A stretch of DNA of 64,000 nucleotides, taken from contig NZ_QWGB01000009.1 in NCBI RefSeq assembly GCF_003576345.1, positions 124,001 to 188,000 of the forward strand. The letters are read 5' to 3'. Numbering within the stretch: the stretch's first letter is position 1; each line of letters starts with the position of its first letter. The position numbers were made by a program, and so were the translations under genes. Shown here in pieces: positions 8,801 to 18,004 of the stretch. Origin of the DNA: Henriciella barbarensis. Lineage in GTDB: Bacteria > Pseudomonadota > Alphaproteobacteria > Caulobacterales > Hyphomonadaceae. The notes beneath the pieces were generated by a model. The model was not told where the DNA came from and searched no databases. It was given only the letters and a program-made list of their open reading frames with translations.

Positions 8801-9015
8801 TTGGCGCCTTCGCCTTTCACCATGCGGGAGGCTGCAGCAGCCGCATCGATATAGGCTTCCTGATGATCGACGCTCCAGTAGCGTAGAGCGGCCATCGGTA
8901 TCTTCCGGCCGGTCACCGCGCAGGTTACGTAATCGCCGGGCTCGATAACTTCGATATCGCCGTCGAGATAGTGAAGCCTGGCTTCACCGCCTGAATGTCC
9001 ATTTCGCGTCAGCAT
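8797..9015 (-). CDS. DUF2093 family protein
   Basis: A 72-residue cytoplasmic protein of the alphaproteobacterial DUF2093 family. RLHYLDGDIEVIEPGDYV, CAVTGRKIPMAALRYWSV and the following HQEAY are the conserved core. The function is unknown; the CxVTG with nearby conserved residues looks like a small beta-barrel fold, though only one cysteine is present. It overlaps the downstream M23 peptidase gene by four bases, a pairing that suggests a link with the cell envelope, but this is inference from gene order only. Confidence 0.85.
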   Translation of the reverse strand: MLTRNGHSGGEARLHYLDGDIEVIEPGDYVTCAVTGRKIPMAALRYWSVDHQEAYIDAAAAASRMVKGEGAK

Positions 9016-9085
9016 GGGCGCTATAATGGGATGAAGCCTCAGGCTTGAAAAGGGCGCGTCGTCAGCTTTTTGAAGCGCAGTCAGC

Positions 9086-9901
9086 CTACTCCATGTCGTC
9101 CAGGTCTGACGATGCGTCTTCAGGCGGTGGGGGCGCGTCCGGATTAGGCGTGCGCAGGATCAGCGACAGGGTGCGTATATAGTCATCGGGCCACTGGCCC
9201 AGCTTGTTTCGCTGCTGCGCGCGGACGACCATCTCCACCCTGACGTCAGGATGGCTGAACACCTGGTCGGAGGTCAGCGCGCCGTTGCGCTCCCCCGATG
9301 TGTCGACAAGCTCTGCCTGCCATTCGGCCACGGCCGGACAGGCGGCAATTCTGTCTTTGAGGTCGTCGCGGCGCTGGCGCATCGCTTCAAGGCTCGCTTC
9401 ATCTGACTGGTCGATGAGGAGCGTGCAGGTCACCTGATTATAGGGCGAGGCGGCGCTGAAGGGCGCAGCGCCGGGGATGGCCACGGCGCACTCGCCCGCC
9501 CCGATTTCCCGGAGAGCATCGCCGACGGGGAAGCTGCCAATGGCGAACCCGGCAGCAGTCGATTGGCTCAGGCCGGCAAACCTTGACGCACTAACGCCTT
9601 CACGGATGTAAGGACCGATCTCATAGCAGAGGGGGTCGCCTGGTGGTGGAGCTGGCTCGGCCTGAACAGTCCGTTGTGGCGCGGCGCGTGTGGAGGTCTG
9701 CGGCGCGCGGCTTGGTTGATTTCGCGGTTGGGCAGGCGGCTTATAGCCGGGCGGCGCGGACGGAACTGTCGGCTCAAACGGCAGCGTTGTCGGCGGGGCG
9801 CTCCTGTCTTGCTGCGCATGTGCCGCCATGGGCAGACCGGAGGTGGTAAGCACGGCGAGGCTGAGGAGAAGCCCGCGACGAGGATGTCGAATCGATATCA
9901 T
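9086..9901 (-). CDS. Exported proline-rich protein of unknown function
   Basis: A 271-residue protein with a basic N-terminus and a hydrophobic stretch ending AAHAQ, a clear Sec signal peptide. Residues 30-90 are a proline/arginine-rich low-complexity segment. The remaining part contains four cysteines (LCYEIGPYI, GAGECAVA, VTCTLL, AACPAVAEW), which suggests a disulfide-bonded periplasmic domain. The sequence ends in an acidic tail (EDASSDLDDME). The segment GAGECAVAIPGAAPFS resembles the C-terminal domain of alphaproteobacterial extensin-like proteins, but the usual catalytic-looking motifs are not clear, so no function is assigned. It is divergent from recA. Confidence 0.7.
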   Translation of the reverse strand: MISIRHPRRGLLLSLAVLTTSGLPMAAHAQQDRSAPPTTLPFEPTVPSAPPGYKPPAQPRNQPSRAPQTSTRAAPQRTVQAEPAPPPGDPLCYEIGPYIREGVSASRFAGLSQSTAAGFAIGSFPVGDALREIGAGECAVAIPGAAPFSAASPYNQVTCTLLIDQSDEASLEAMRQRRDDLKDRIAACPAVAEWQAELVDTSGERNGALTSDQVFSHPDVRVEMVVRAQQRNKLGQWPDDYIRTLSLILRTPNPDAPPPPEDASSDLDDME

Positions 9902-9987
9902 ATGCGTGGCAATGCTGCTCTGCTTGTTCAGGTCCAGACACTAGGCGGGTTGCCCCGTCTTCGGCAAGCGTCTGGATGAGCTCCGAA

Positions 9988-10002
9988 GTTTTTGTTTTGT
10001 TC
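9988..10002 (+). promoter_or_regulatory. Putative LexA (SOS) box upstream of recA
   Basis: GTTT-N7-GTTC matches the alphaproteobacterial LexA consensus GTTC-N7-GTTC with one mismatch, 81 bases upstream of the recA start. The second half-site also forms an inverted pair GTTC-TCGT-GAAC (9999-10010). A TTGTTC (9997-10002) and TACAGA (10019-10024) pair with a 16-base spacer could be the promoter, so bound LexA would cover the -35 region. Confidence 0.55.
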
Positions 10003-10083
10003 TCGTGAACAGGTGTGGTACAGACTGCGCCCTGACAGGAACGCCGGCCTTGCAAAGCCGGGCCATATATGAGGAGACTGAAC

Positions 10084-11190
10084 ATGGCCAAACGCGGCAA
10101 TCTGCAACTCGTGGACAAGGAATCCGGCGTGGACAAGCAAAAGGCACTTGAGACAGCTCTCTCCAATATTGAGCGCTCTTTCGGCAAGGGCTCGGTCATG
10201 CGGCTGGGCGATCAGAAGTCGCTCGACATCGAAGCGGTGTCGACCGGTTCGCTCGGCCTCGATATCGCTCTCGGCATTGGTGGTCTGCCAAAGGGCCGTA
10301 TCATTGAAATCTACGGCCCTGAAAGCTCCGGCAAGACGACGCTCTCGCTGCACGCGATTGCTGAGGCCCAGAAGGATGGCGGTGTCTGCGCCTTCGTTGA
10401 CGCAGAACACGCCCTGGACCCGAGCTATGCGGCCAAGCTGGGCGTTGATCTCGATGACCTGCTGGTCTCCCAGCCGGACACCGGTGAGCAGGCGCTTGAG
10501 ATTGCCGACACGCTGGTGCGTTCGGGCGCTGTCGACCTTCTGGTCATCGACTCTGTGGCGGCCCTGACGCCGCGTGCCGAGATCGAGGGCGAGATGGGCG
10601 ATTCGCTGCCAGGTCTTCAGGCCCGCCTGATGAGCCAGGCGCTGCGCAAGTTGACCGCCTCGATCTCCAAGTCGAAGTGCATGGTCATCTTCATCAACCA
10701 GATCCGTATGAAGATCGGTGTGATGTTTGGCAGCCCTGAAACGACCAGCGGTGGCAACGCTCTCAAATTCTACGCCTCTGTGCGTCTCGACATCCGCCGC
10801 ATCGGAGCGATCAAGGACCGCGAGGAAACGATCGGCAACCAGACCCGCGTCAAGGTGGTGAAGAACAAGGTGGCACCGCCCTTCCGGCAGGTCGAGTTCG
10901 ATATCCTTTATGGCGAAGGCATCTCCAAGACCGGGGAGCTCATTGACCTTGGCGTCAAATGCGAAGTCGTTGAGAAGGCGGGTTCCTGGTACTCCTACAA
11001 GGAAGACCGTATCGGACAGGGTCGTGAGAAAACGCGCCAGTTCCTGAAGGACAATCCCGATATTGCTGACGAGATCGAGCACGAAATTCGTCGCCAGTCG
11101 GGTCTGCTTTCGGACGTCATGCTGTCGGCTGAAGAAGAGGCGGAAGCCAAGAAGAAAACAGAGGACGGCGACGAAGCGAAGGCCGGCTAG
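10084..11190 (+). CDS. recA: Recombinase A
   Basis: A 368-residue RecA that forms filaments on single-stranded DNA, drives strand exchange and triggers LexA self-cleavage. The N-terminal [20 protein letters not shown] is followed by the Walker A motif GPESSGKTT near residue 79 and Walker [11 protein letters not shown]. Loop regions ([34 protein letters not shown]) and the C-terminal acidic tail ([19 protein letters not shown]) are standard. The start MAKRGN has GAGGAG about 8 bases upstream; an ATG 15 bases earlier overlaps that site and is unlikely. The upstream region carries a GTTC-type SOS box. A hairpin at 11,285-11,315 lies downstream. Confidence 0.98.
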   Translation: MAKRGNLQLVDKESGVDKQKALETALSNIERSFGKGSVMRLGDQKSLDIEAVSTGSLGLDIALGIGGLPKGRIIEIYGPESSGKTTLSLHAIAEAQKDGGVCAFVDAEHALDPSYAAKLGVDLDDLLVSQPDTGEQALEIADTLVRSGAVDLLVIDSVAALTPRAEIEGEMGDSLPGLQARLMSQALRKLTASISKSKCMVIFINQIRMKIGVMFGSPETTSGGNALKFYASVRLDIRRIGAIKDREETIGNQTRVKVVKNKVAPPFRQVEFDILYGEGISKTGELIDLGVKCEVVEKAGSWYSYKEDRIGQGREKTRQFLKDNPDIADEIEHEIRRQSGLLSDVMLSAEEEAEAKKKTEDGDEAKAG

Positions 11191-11284
11191 GGTGTCCAAT
11201 TCGGAAGGCGCGCTGCAGTGAACTGAGACTGCGGCGTGGCTGCTTCTTGGCGGGCCCCGTTCAAGCCTTTATATCAAAACCAGA

Positions 11285-11315
11285 AAGCGCCCGGCTGACA
11301 TTCGGCCGGGCGCTT
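11285..11315 (+). terminator. GC-rich hairpin between recA and alaS
   Basis: AAGCGCCCGGC (11,285-11,295) pairs perfectly with GCCGGGCGCTT (11,305-11,315) around a 9-base loop. It is followed only by GAATTTGG, a poor U-tract. It most likely terminates recA transcription; alternatively it is a leader structure of alaS, which starts 38 bases later. Confidence 0.6.
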
Positions 11316-11353
11316 GAATTTGGGCAAGCGGCAAGGACGGGCCAGACGACAAG

Positions 11354-14005
11354 ATGACGAGCGTCAACGAGCTTCGAGAATCATTCCTCTCCTATTTCGA
11401 GCGGCAGGGTCACACCCGCAAGCCATCCGCGCCACTGGTGCCGGACAATGATCCGACCCTTTTGTTCGTGAATGCCGGCATGGTGCCATTCAAGAACATC
11501 TTCACCGGCGCAGAGACACCGTTTGCACCGCGCGCCGCGACATCGCAGAAATGCGTCCGCGCGGGCGGCAAGCACAACGATCTTGACAATGTCGGCTATA
11601 CCGCCCGCCACCACACCTTCTTTGAGATGCTCGGCAACTTCTCGTTCGGCGACTATTTCAAAGACGATGCCATCGCATTCGCGTGGGAGCTGGTGACCAA
11701 GGAACTCGGCCTTTCCAAAGACCGGCTGCTCGTCACGGTGTACTCCGAGGACAAGGAAGCCGCACAGATATGGAAGAAGGTTGCTGGCCTGTCCGATGAC
11801 CGGATCATCCCGATCTCGACGTCAGACAATTTCTGGTCGATGGGCGACACCGGCCCGTGCGGTCCGTGTTCGGAAATCTTCTTTGATCATGGCGACAAGA
11901 TACCAGGCGGCCCTCCGGGTTCCCCCGACGAAGACGGCGACCGGTTCATCGAGATCTGGAACCTGGTCTTCATGCAGTATGAACAGCAGGCCAATGGCGC
12001 CCGGATAGACCTGCCAAAACCATCGATCGACACCGGCATGGGCCTTGAGCGTATGGCCGCCGTTCTGCAAGGCGTTCACAACAATTACGAGATCGACCTT
12101 TTCCGCGCCCTCATCGGGGCCGAGGAAGACGTTTATAATGCCAAGGCCACCGGCGATGCGCTCGCCTCGTTCCGCGTTATTGCAGACCACCTTCGTACAT
12201 CCGCCTTTCTCATCGCCGATGGCGTAACGCCGTCGAATGAAGGGCGGGGCTATGTGCTTCGCCGGATCATGCGCCGCGCGATGCGCCACGGGCATCTTCT
12301 CGGTGCGCGCGAGCCAATGATGCACAGACTTGTCGGCGCCCTGACGTCCGAGATGGGTGACGCCTATCCAGAGCTTGGCCGCGCACAACCCGCCATCGAA
12401 GCGGCGCTTGAGCAAGAAGAAGCCCGTTTCCAGCGAACACTGGGTCGCGGCCTGGCTCTGCTCGACGATGCAACCGACGGTCTCGACGAAGGCGCTGTGC
12501 TTTCGGGCGAAACCGCATTTCGCCTTTACGACACCTACGGCTTCCCGATCGACCTCACCGCGGATATCCTTCGGGGCCGCGGCATGAGTGTCGATCAGGC
12601 GGGCTTCGATTCTGCCATGGCCGAGCAGAAGAAGGCAGCCCGCGAAGCCTGGTCAGGCTCGGGCGATATGGCGTCGCAAGCCGTCTGGTTCCGCGTGCGC
12701 GACAAGATTGGGGCAACAAGTTTCCTTGGCTATGCCGGGACCAAGGACGAAGGCAGCCTGAAAGCTATCATTGCTGGCGGTGAAATGCGCGAAGAGGTGG
12801 CCCCCGGTGACTGCGAACTCGTTTTCGATCGCACGCCTTTCTACGCGGAAAGCGGCGGGCAGGCCGGCGATCATGGCGAGATCCATTTTGCATCCGGCGC
12901 GCGCTTCATCGTGCGCGACGTGCAAAAGCGGGCAGGCGACCTGCACGTTCATGTCGGTGAGCTGACCGGCGGATCAGTGAAGATCGGCGACAGGGCTGAG
13001 CTGGTTGCCAATGCGGCGCGCCGCCAGCGTATCCGCGCGAATCATTCAGCCACACACCTTCTTCATTCGGCGCTTCGCAACGTGCTGGGCCCGCATGTCA
13101 CACAGAAGGGCTCCCTCGTCGAGGAAGACCGGCTGCGCTTTGACTTTTCGCATGGCGGGGCACTGAGCGCCGCCGAAATCGAAGCAATCGAGGATGAGGT
13201 CAACGCTGTTATTCGCCAGAATGATGAGGCCCGCATTCAGACCATGGCGCCCGACAAGGCCATCGAGGCCGGCGCCCTTGCGCTGTTTGGTGAAAAGTAT
13301 GGCGACGAAGTGCGCGTACTATCGATGGGCCAGCCCCTCACCGACGAAAAGCGGCCATATTCAGTTGAACTTTGCGGTGGCACCCACGTGGCGCGTACAG
13401 GCGACATCGCAGCTTTCGTCATCACGTCCGAGGGCGGTGTTTCTGCCGGTGTGCGCCGTATCGAAGCGGCTACGGGCGCAGAAGCATTGGCGTTCCTGAA
13501 GGGCCGCGCGCAGGTGGCGCTCGATCTCTCCGATACGCTCAAAGTGCCGCTCAAGGATGTCAGCCGTAAGGTCGGCAGCCTGATGGAAGAGCGCCGCAAT
13601 CTTGAGCGTGAGCTTGCAGAGACGAAACGGAAGCTCGCCATGGGCGGAGGCGGCGGTGCCGCGCCGTCAGGACCAGAAGAAATTGGTGGTTTCAAGCTGA
13701 TTGCGCGCGTTGCTGAAGGCGTCGGCGGCAAGGATCTTCGCGGTCTTGTCGATGAAGCCAAGAGCCAGCTCGGCTCTGGTGTCGCTGTCTTTATCGGCGT
13801 GAATGAAGGCAAAGCGGCAGTTGCTGTCGGCGTAACCGGTGACTTGGTCGACAAGGTCTCTGCAGTCGATCTGGTCCGCGTTGCGGCGGCTGAAGTTGGC
13901 GGCAAGGGCGGCGGCGGACGCGCAGACATGGCGCAAGCTGGCGGTCCGGATGGCGACAAGGCGGAAGCCGCTCTGGACGCTGTGCGTAAGTCGCTAGCGG
14001 GCTAG
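11354..14005 (+). CDS. alaS: Alanine--tRNA ligase
   Basis: An 883-residue class II aminoacyl-tRNA synthetase that charges tRNA-Ala. The start [20 protein letters not shown] matches the usual AlaRS N-terminus. The catalytic core has [34 protein letters not shown] and [13 protein letters not shown]. The editing domain carries the zinc-binding HSATH (near residue 562) and CGGTHV (near residue 673) motifs. The C-terminal DHHA1 oligomerisation domain contains a glycine-rich stretch ([16 protein letters not shown]). Length and domain order are complete. It is a single gene with hairpins on both sides. Confidence 0.98.
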   Translation: MTSVNELRESFLSYFERQGHTRKPSAPLVPDNDPTLLFVNAGMVPFKNIFTGAETPFAPRAATSQKCVRAGGKHNDLDNVGYTARHHTFFEMLGNFSFGDYFKDDAIAFAWELVTKELGLSKDRLLVTVYSEDKEAAQIWKKVAGLSDDRIIPISTSDNFWSMGDTGPCGPCSEIFFDHGDKIPGGPPGSPDEDGDRFIEIWNLVFMQYEQQANGARIDLPKPSIDTGMGLERMAAVLQGVHNNYEIDLFRALIGAEEDVYNAKATGDALASFRVIADHLRTSAFLIADGVTPSNEGRGYVLRRIMRRAMRHGHLLGAREPMMHRLVGALTSEMGDAYPELGRAQPAIEAALEQEEARFQRTLGRGLALLDDATDGLDEGAVLSGETAFRLYDTYGFPIDLTADILRGRGMSVDQAGFDSAMAEQKKAAREAWSGSGDMASQAVWFRVRDKIGATSFLGYAGTKDEGSLKAIIAGGEMREEVAPGDCELVFDRTPFYAESGGQAGDHGEIHFASGARFIVRDVQKRAGDLHVHVGELTGGSVKIGDRAELVANAARRQRIRANHSATHLLHSALRNVLGPHVTQKGSLVEEDRLRFDFSHGGALSAAEIEAIEDEVNAVIRQNDEARIQTMAPDKAIEAGALALFGEKYGDEVRVLSMGQPLTDEKRPYSVELCGGTHVARTGDIAAFVITSEGGVSAGVRRIEAATGAEALAFLKGRAQVALDLSDTLKVPLKDVSRKVGSLMEERRNLERELAETKRKLAMGGGGGAAPSGPEEIGGFKLIARVAEGVGGKDLRGLVDEAKSQLGSGVAVFIGVNEGKAAVAVGVTGDLVDKVSAVDLVRVAAAEVGGKGGGGRADMAQAGGPDGDKAEAALDAVRKSLAG

Positions 14006-14033
14006 TTCTACACTTGCAATCTATTTGCCGTCT

Positions 14034-14108
14034 CCCCACCGAAAGGTGGGGTCTATGGCGGCTGGGAGGTTCGCTCTCAACCGCCATGGGTCCCAGCTTT
14101 CGCTGGGA
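14034..14108. repeat. Cluster of three adjacent stem-loops
   Basis: Within 75 bases lie CCCCACC-GAAA-GGTGGGG (14,034-14,051), ATGGCGG/CCGCCAT (14,055-14,061 with 14,081-14,087) and TCCCAGC-TTTC-GCTGGGA (14,091-14,108). They separate the convergent alaS and GST genes. The first and third are tetraloop hairpins of 7-bp stems. The group looks like an intergenic palindromic repeat cluster and probably also serves as a bidirectional transcription stop, though no long T-run is present. Confidence 0.55.
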
Positions 14109-14132
14109 AGGCGGAAAACCGGGCTGTTTGGT

Positions 14133-14792
14133 TTATGTGGCTGAAGGAAAAACGGGTTCTTCGTCGCCGGTCTTCCACTGGTCGAATTTCGGCATGATTG
14201 ATTTGAAGCGTTCGCTCTTCAGGTGCGCGGCGAGCCAGGCTTTCAAGGCTGGGTAGGGCGCTGCGTCGAACCAGACCCGGTCCGTATTGGCGAACTGGCG
14301 GATGAACGGCATCACGGCCATGTCGGCGAGCGATACGCGTTCGCCAAACAGCTGCGCCCGCGAAGACAGCCGGGAGTTCAACGTTTCCAGAAAGGCTGAG
14401 CCGGCCTTGCGGTGATCTTCTGAGACAGCGCCTTCATCTTCATAGCGATTGGCGTATTTGTAGCGATCCAGATGATGCTTGAACGGACCGTCGCAAGCCG
14501 CGATCAGGTCCAGCATTTCGTTCCGGCTGCCTTCTTCCGGCGCGAGCCAGCTTTCCGGATCGTTTTGCCCCAGCGCATAAAGCATGACGTCAAGACTTTC
14601 ATCGACGACGCTGCTGTCTTCCAGAACCAGCACGGGCACCGTTCCTTTCGGGGAGGCATCAAGCATTTGCTGCGGCTTGTCGCGCAGGACGACCTCACGC
14701 AAGCGGCATTGAAGACCAGCGGACTGAATCGCGAGCCGGGCCCGCATCGCATAAGGGCAGCGGCGAAACGAATAGAGGACCGGCAGCGTCAT
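14133..14792 (-). CDS. Glutathione S-transferase family protein
   Basis: A 219-residue soluble protein with a thioredoxin-like N-terminal domain (PVLYSFRRCPYAMRARLAI, cysteine in the CPYA motif) and the KGTVPVLVL plus DESLDVM glutathione-binding elements. A helical C-terminal domain contains the SLADMAVMPFIRQFA motif expected around GST residue 150-160. Substrate unknown. The gene overlaps the upstream trhO by four bases (ATGA), so the pair is translationally coupled. Because the cysteine replaces the usual serine or tyrosine, it is closer to glutaredoxin-like or Omega/beta-type GSTs than to classical detoxifying ones. Confidence 0.85.
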   Translation of the reverse strand: MTLPVLYSFRRCPYAMRARLAIQSAGLQCRLREVVLRDKPQQMLDASPKGTVPVLVLEDSSVVDESLDVMLYALGQNDPESWLAPEEGSRNEMLDLIAACDGPFKHHLDRYKYANRYEDEGAVSEDHRKAGSAFLETLNSRLSSRAQLFGERVSLADMAVMPFIRQFANTDRVWFDAAPYPALKAWLAAHLKSERFKSIMPKFDQWKTGDEEPVFPSAT

Positions 14793-15739
14793 GACGCTTC
14801 GGTTTTGTTCAGGTTTGGTTCCTTGCGCCCGATATGTGCTTCGCCGCGCTTTTTCGCCAGTTCGACCTGTCTCTGGCGTTCAGCAAAACGGGCGCGCTGC
14901 TCATCGGTGACCGTGTCGTGGCAGGCCGGGCAGCAGATGCCCTCTTCGAAGCGGGCATCACGTCGCTCATCTTCGCTGACCGGGCGTTTGCAGCCATGGC
15001 AAAGCGCATAGTTTCCGATCTCAAGCCCATGGCCGACAGAGACGCGCTGGTCGAAGACAAAGCAGTCGCCCTGCCATTTGCTTTCGGCCTGCGGTACGGT
15101 TTCGAGATATTTCAGAATTCCGCCCTTGAGGTGAAAAACTTCATCGAGACCTTCAGACTTTACGAAGCTAGTGGCCTTCTCGCATCGGATGCCGCCTGTG
15201 CAGAACATGGCGACTTTCGGCTTGCGGCCTTCGGCTTCCAGCTTCTGGCGGAAGTCACGAAACCAGTCCGGAAATTCGCGGAAGGTGGCGGTGTTCGGAT
15301 CAATGGCGCCTTCGAATGTGCCGATGCCGTATTCGTAGTCGTTGCGCGTATCGATCAGCACAGTGTCTGGATCGTTGATCAAATCGTTCCAGTCTTCCGG
15401 GGCCACATAGGTACCCACAAGATCGTTCGGGTCTGTGCCGGGCACGCCCATGGTAACGATTTCCCGCTTCAGGCGAACTTTCAGCCGCCAGAAGGGCATA
15501 GAGTCGGCGTGGCTTTCCTTGTGCTCAAGATCGCCGCAACCCGGAAGTGCGCGCAGGAAGGCCATTGCTTCGTCCAGGGCGCCGCCTTCAGCGGCAATCG
15601 TACCATTCAGGCCTTCACCTGCGACAAGGACGGTGCCGCGAATGCCGAGCGCCTCGAACCGCGCCGCGACGTCGGCTCGAATCGTTTCGGGATTGGCGAA
15701 GGGGACGAATTTGTAGAAGGCAGATACGCGAAAGCTCAT
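14789..15739 (-). CDS. trhO: tRNA uridine(34) hydroxylase TrhO, rhodanese-like
   Basis: A 316-residue member of the YceA/TrhO family, which hydroxylates U34 of some tRNAs to 5-hydroxyuridine using oxygen. The N-terminal acylphosphatase-like domain has VAGEGLNGTIA. The central rhodanese domain carries the active loop MFCTGGIRCEKATSF with the catalytic cysteine. The C-terminal zinc-binding region has CHGCKRP and CCPACHD, giving four cysteines. Order and length fit the family. Start at the ATG at 15,739. It is followed by GST with a four-base overlap. Confidence 0.92.
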   Translation of the reverse strand: MSFRVSAFYKFVPFANPETIRADVAARFEALGIRGTVLVAGEGLNGTIAAEGGALDEAMAFLRALPGCGDLEHKESHADSMPFWRLKVRLKREIVTMGVPGTDPNDLVGTYVAPEDWNDLINDPDTVLIDTRNDYEYGIGTFEGAIDPNTATFREFPDWFRDFRQKLEAEGRKPKVAMFCTGGIRCEKATSFVKSEGLDEVFHLKGGILKYLETVPQAESKWQGDCFVFDQRVSVGHGLEIGNYALCHGCKRPVSEDERRDARFEEGICCPACHDTVTDEQRARFAERQRQVELAKKRGEAHIGRKEPNLNKTEAS

Positions 15740-15826
15740 GACCTGCCCCTTATGCCAGAGCCGGCCATGAGCTTCCAGACAGGCGCGTCAGCAGTCGTGC
15801 TGCAGACGCGCTCTGAACCAGATCGA

Positions 15827-15973
15827 TCAGGTTTCGCTTTCAGCGCCCTGTGCAGCGCCGCTTACAGCTTCGCCGGTTGCTTCGACGTCTTCGCCAACGC
15901 CTTCAACCGTATTGCAGGCAGCCAGGGTGCCCAGCGTCATCAGGGCAGCGAGAGAAAGTGCGATCTTTTTCAT
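15827..15973 (-). CDS. Entericidin A/B-like small lipoprotein
   Basis: A 48-residue frame with the lipoprotein signal MKKIALSLAALMTLGTLAAC; the lipobox LAAC places the lipidated cysteine at residue 20. The short mature part (NTVEGVGEDVEATGEAVSG) matches the entericidin pattern of NTxxGxGxDxxxxGxAI. Entericidins are small envelope lipoproteins, in enterobacteria an antidote/toxin pair; only one is present here. AAGGAA precedes the start by about 7 bases. It lies alone between purQ and trhO on the minus strand. The family is common as a single gene in alphaproteobacteria; its role there is uncertain. Confidence 0.85.
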   Translation of the reverse strand: MKKIALSLAALMTLGTLAACNTVEGVGEDVEATGEAVSGAAQGAESET

Positions 15974-16097
15974 GTTCGATTTCCTTTTTCGGATAATCCG
16001 CTAACAGCCGGGCCGGACCTCCCGACCAGACTGGCTAATTAAGTCGCACCGACATCTTTGGTTCCCAACAACGTCGCAATCCTGCTAAAGGGGCGCC

Positions 16098-16760
16098 ATG
16101 AAAAGCGCTGTGATTGTCTTTCCCGGATCGAATTGTGACCGCGACGCCCAGACGGCCCTGACTGAGATCATGGGCACGCCGCCAGCGATGGTGTGGCATA
16201 AGGATGGAGAGCTGCCTGAAGATGTCGACCTGGTGGTCGTGCCGGGCGGGTTTTCCTATGGCGATTATCTGCGCTGCGGCGCCATGGCGGCGAACTCTCC
16301 GGTCATCGAAGGCCTGCGGCGTCACGCAGACCGGGGCGGCTATGTGCTTGGCGTCTGTAATGGCTTCCAGGTGCTCACTGAAACCCAGCTTCTGCCGGGC
16401 GCGCTTTTGCGCAATTCGGGGCTGGACTTCGTCTGTCGTCCGCAAGCGCTTCGTATTGAGTCAAGTAATTCTGCCTTCACGAGCGCCTATGGTGACCGCA
16501 AGGAGATTACGATCCCGGTTGCGCACCATGATGGCAATTATGTCGCCGATGAAGACACGCTTGACCGCCTCGAAGGTGAGGGGCGCGTTGTCTTCCGCTA
16601 TAGCGGAAACCCGAACGGATCTGCACGCGATATAGCTGGCGTCGTGTCGGAGAACGGCCGCGTGCTGGGTATGATGCCACATCCGGAGCGCGCAATTGGC
16701 GGGCATGAAGGCGGCGATGATGGCCGCGGAACGTTCGAAAGCCTGCTTTCGGCGATCTAG
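16098..16760 (+). CDS. purQ: Phosphoribosylformylglycinamidine synthase subunit PurQ
   Basis: The 220-residue glutaminase subunit that delivers ammonia to PurL in the fourth step of purine synthesis. The class I amidotransferase features are complete: FPGSNCDRD at the N-terminus, [12 protein letters not shown], the nucleophile cysteine in GVCNGFQVL, and the MMPHPERAI histidine-glutamate pair. Start ATG at 16,098. In most alphaproteobacteria purS lies just upstream of purQ and purL follows close behind; here purL is 6.7 kb downstream and purS is not visible in the window. Confidence 0.96.
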   Translation: MKSAVIVFPGSNCDRDAQTALTEIMGTPPAMVWHKDGELPEDVDLVVVPGGFSYGDYLRCGAMAANSPVIEGLRRHADRGGYVLGVCNGFQVLTETQLLPGALLRNSGLDFVCRPQALRIESSNSAFTSAYGDRKEITIPVAHHDGNYVADEDTLDRLEGEGRVVFRYSGNPNGSARDIAGVVSENGRVLGMMPHPERAIGGHEGGDDGRGTFESLLSAI

Positions 16761-16816
16761 TCTGGCCTTTTTCAAGCGCTAGGGCATACTTCGCTTCGCT
16801 CTGGGGAGGGTGAAGC

Positions 16817-18004
16817 ATGACTTATCTGGAAGAAACCAAAGCGGCTGGGCGGGAAATATTCCCTGACCTGGCGCGCGCCTTCGCGTTGATCGGTATTGCG
16901 CTGGTCAATGTGGCCATTTTTTCCCATCCGATGACGACGGGGTATGCGAACCTTCAAGGGGCCGACCAGTGGGCTTCATTTGGGGTGAATTCCTTCTTCC
17001 TGCTAAAATCGTACACGCTCTTCTCATTCATGTTCGGCGTCGGCTTCGCCTATCAGATGATGGCGGCAGAGCGCCGAAGTGTAGGCTTTGCCGGACGATA
17101 CTGGCGCCGGATTCTCGGGCTTTTGATACTCGGCCTGCTTCACGTCGCTCTGGCGTTCCAGGGCGATATCCTCGTCATCTACGCGATACTCGGATGCTTC
17201 CTTTTCCTTTTCCGAAAGGCCAGTGCAAAGACGCTCGTGAAGTGGGGAATTGGCCTTTATGCGCTGCAATTCGTCGTCATGCTTTCGGCTTTCAGTCTTT
17301 TCTGGCTGGGCGCAACTTTCGCGCCGGAACAGATGGCTGCAGAGCTTGAGCTCAACGCTGCCTCGGCGGACACCGCGCGACAGGCATTCGGCGAGGGAGG
17401 CTTTGCTGACGCCTTGGTTCAGCGATTTGCGGACTGGTCGATGGTGTTGGTGGGCGGCCTCTTCATGCAAGGCATCGGCGCCATGGCCTTCTTCGTGTTT
17501 GGCCTGGCTGCTGTGCGCTACGAGGCGATATCCGATCCGCGCAAGCCGGTCTGGAAGATGTTCAGGCGTTATTTCCTGCCCATCGGTGTCGCCGGAAGCA
17601 TGTGGGGCGGATGGTTGATGGCCTCGTCCGGCAGCGGCGAGATGAGTATAGATCTGCTGGCCGGTATGACGGTCATTACCCTGTTCAGCCCGTTTTCGAC
17701 CGCAGGCTATCTAGGACTGATCGCGAAGTGGGCCGAAGTGCCGGAGGGCCGCGTCAAGGTGTTCCTCGCGCGGGGCGGGACGGCATCGCTGACAGCCTAT
17801 ATCCTGCAAAGCGTCGTGTTCTCGCTTGTCTTCAACAATTATGGGCTTGGTCTTTACGGTCAGGTCGGGGCGTTGGGGTGCACGGCCATCGCGCTTGTTG
17901 TCGGATTTGGATCCGTCTCGTTGATGAGCTTGTGGCGCAAGCGCTTCTCGCGTGGGCCGCTTGAAGTGATTTTGCGCGGCTGGACCTATCTGGGCGCGCG
18001 TTGA
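16817..18004 (+). CDS. DUF418 family integral membrane protein
   Basis: A 395-residue polytopic membrane protein with about eight to ten hydrophobic segments. The family hallmark GDILVIYAILG lies near residue 116, after YWRRILGLLILGLLHVAL. The C-terminal DUF418 block includes ARGGTASLTAYILQSVV and ends SRGPLEVILRGWTY. Function unknown; DUF418 proteins are often near acyltransferases. The start is ATG 16,817 with GGAGGGTG about 7 bases upstream. Its end overlaps the convergent GNAT gene by 19 bases, so no terminator fits between them. Confidence 0.85.
   Translation: MTYLEETKAAGREIFPDLARAFALIGIALVNVAIFSHPMTTGYANLQGADQWASFGVNSFFLLKSYTLFSFMFGVGFAYQMMAAERRSVGFAGRYWRRILGLLILGLLHVALAFQGDILVIYAILGCFLFLFRKASAKTLVKWGIGLYALQFVVMLSAFSLFWLGATFAPEQMAAELELNAASADTARQAFGEGGFADALVQRFADWSMVLVGGLFMQGIGAMAFFVFGLAAVRYEAISDPRKPVWKMFRRYFLPIGVAGSMWGGWLMASSGSGEMSIDLLAGMTVITLFSPFSTAGYLGLIAKWAEVPEGRVKVFLARGGTASLTAYILQSVVFSLVFNNYGLGLYGQVGALGCTAIALVVGFGSVSLMSLWRKRFSRGPLEVILRGWTYLGAR

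Noticed and set aside
9928-11199. Long open frame on the minus strand opposite recA (423 codons)
   Set aside because: It mirrors the GC-rich codon pattern of recA; no motif, no ribosome-binding site, and recA is certain.
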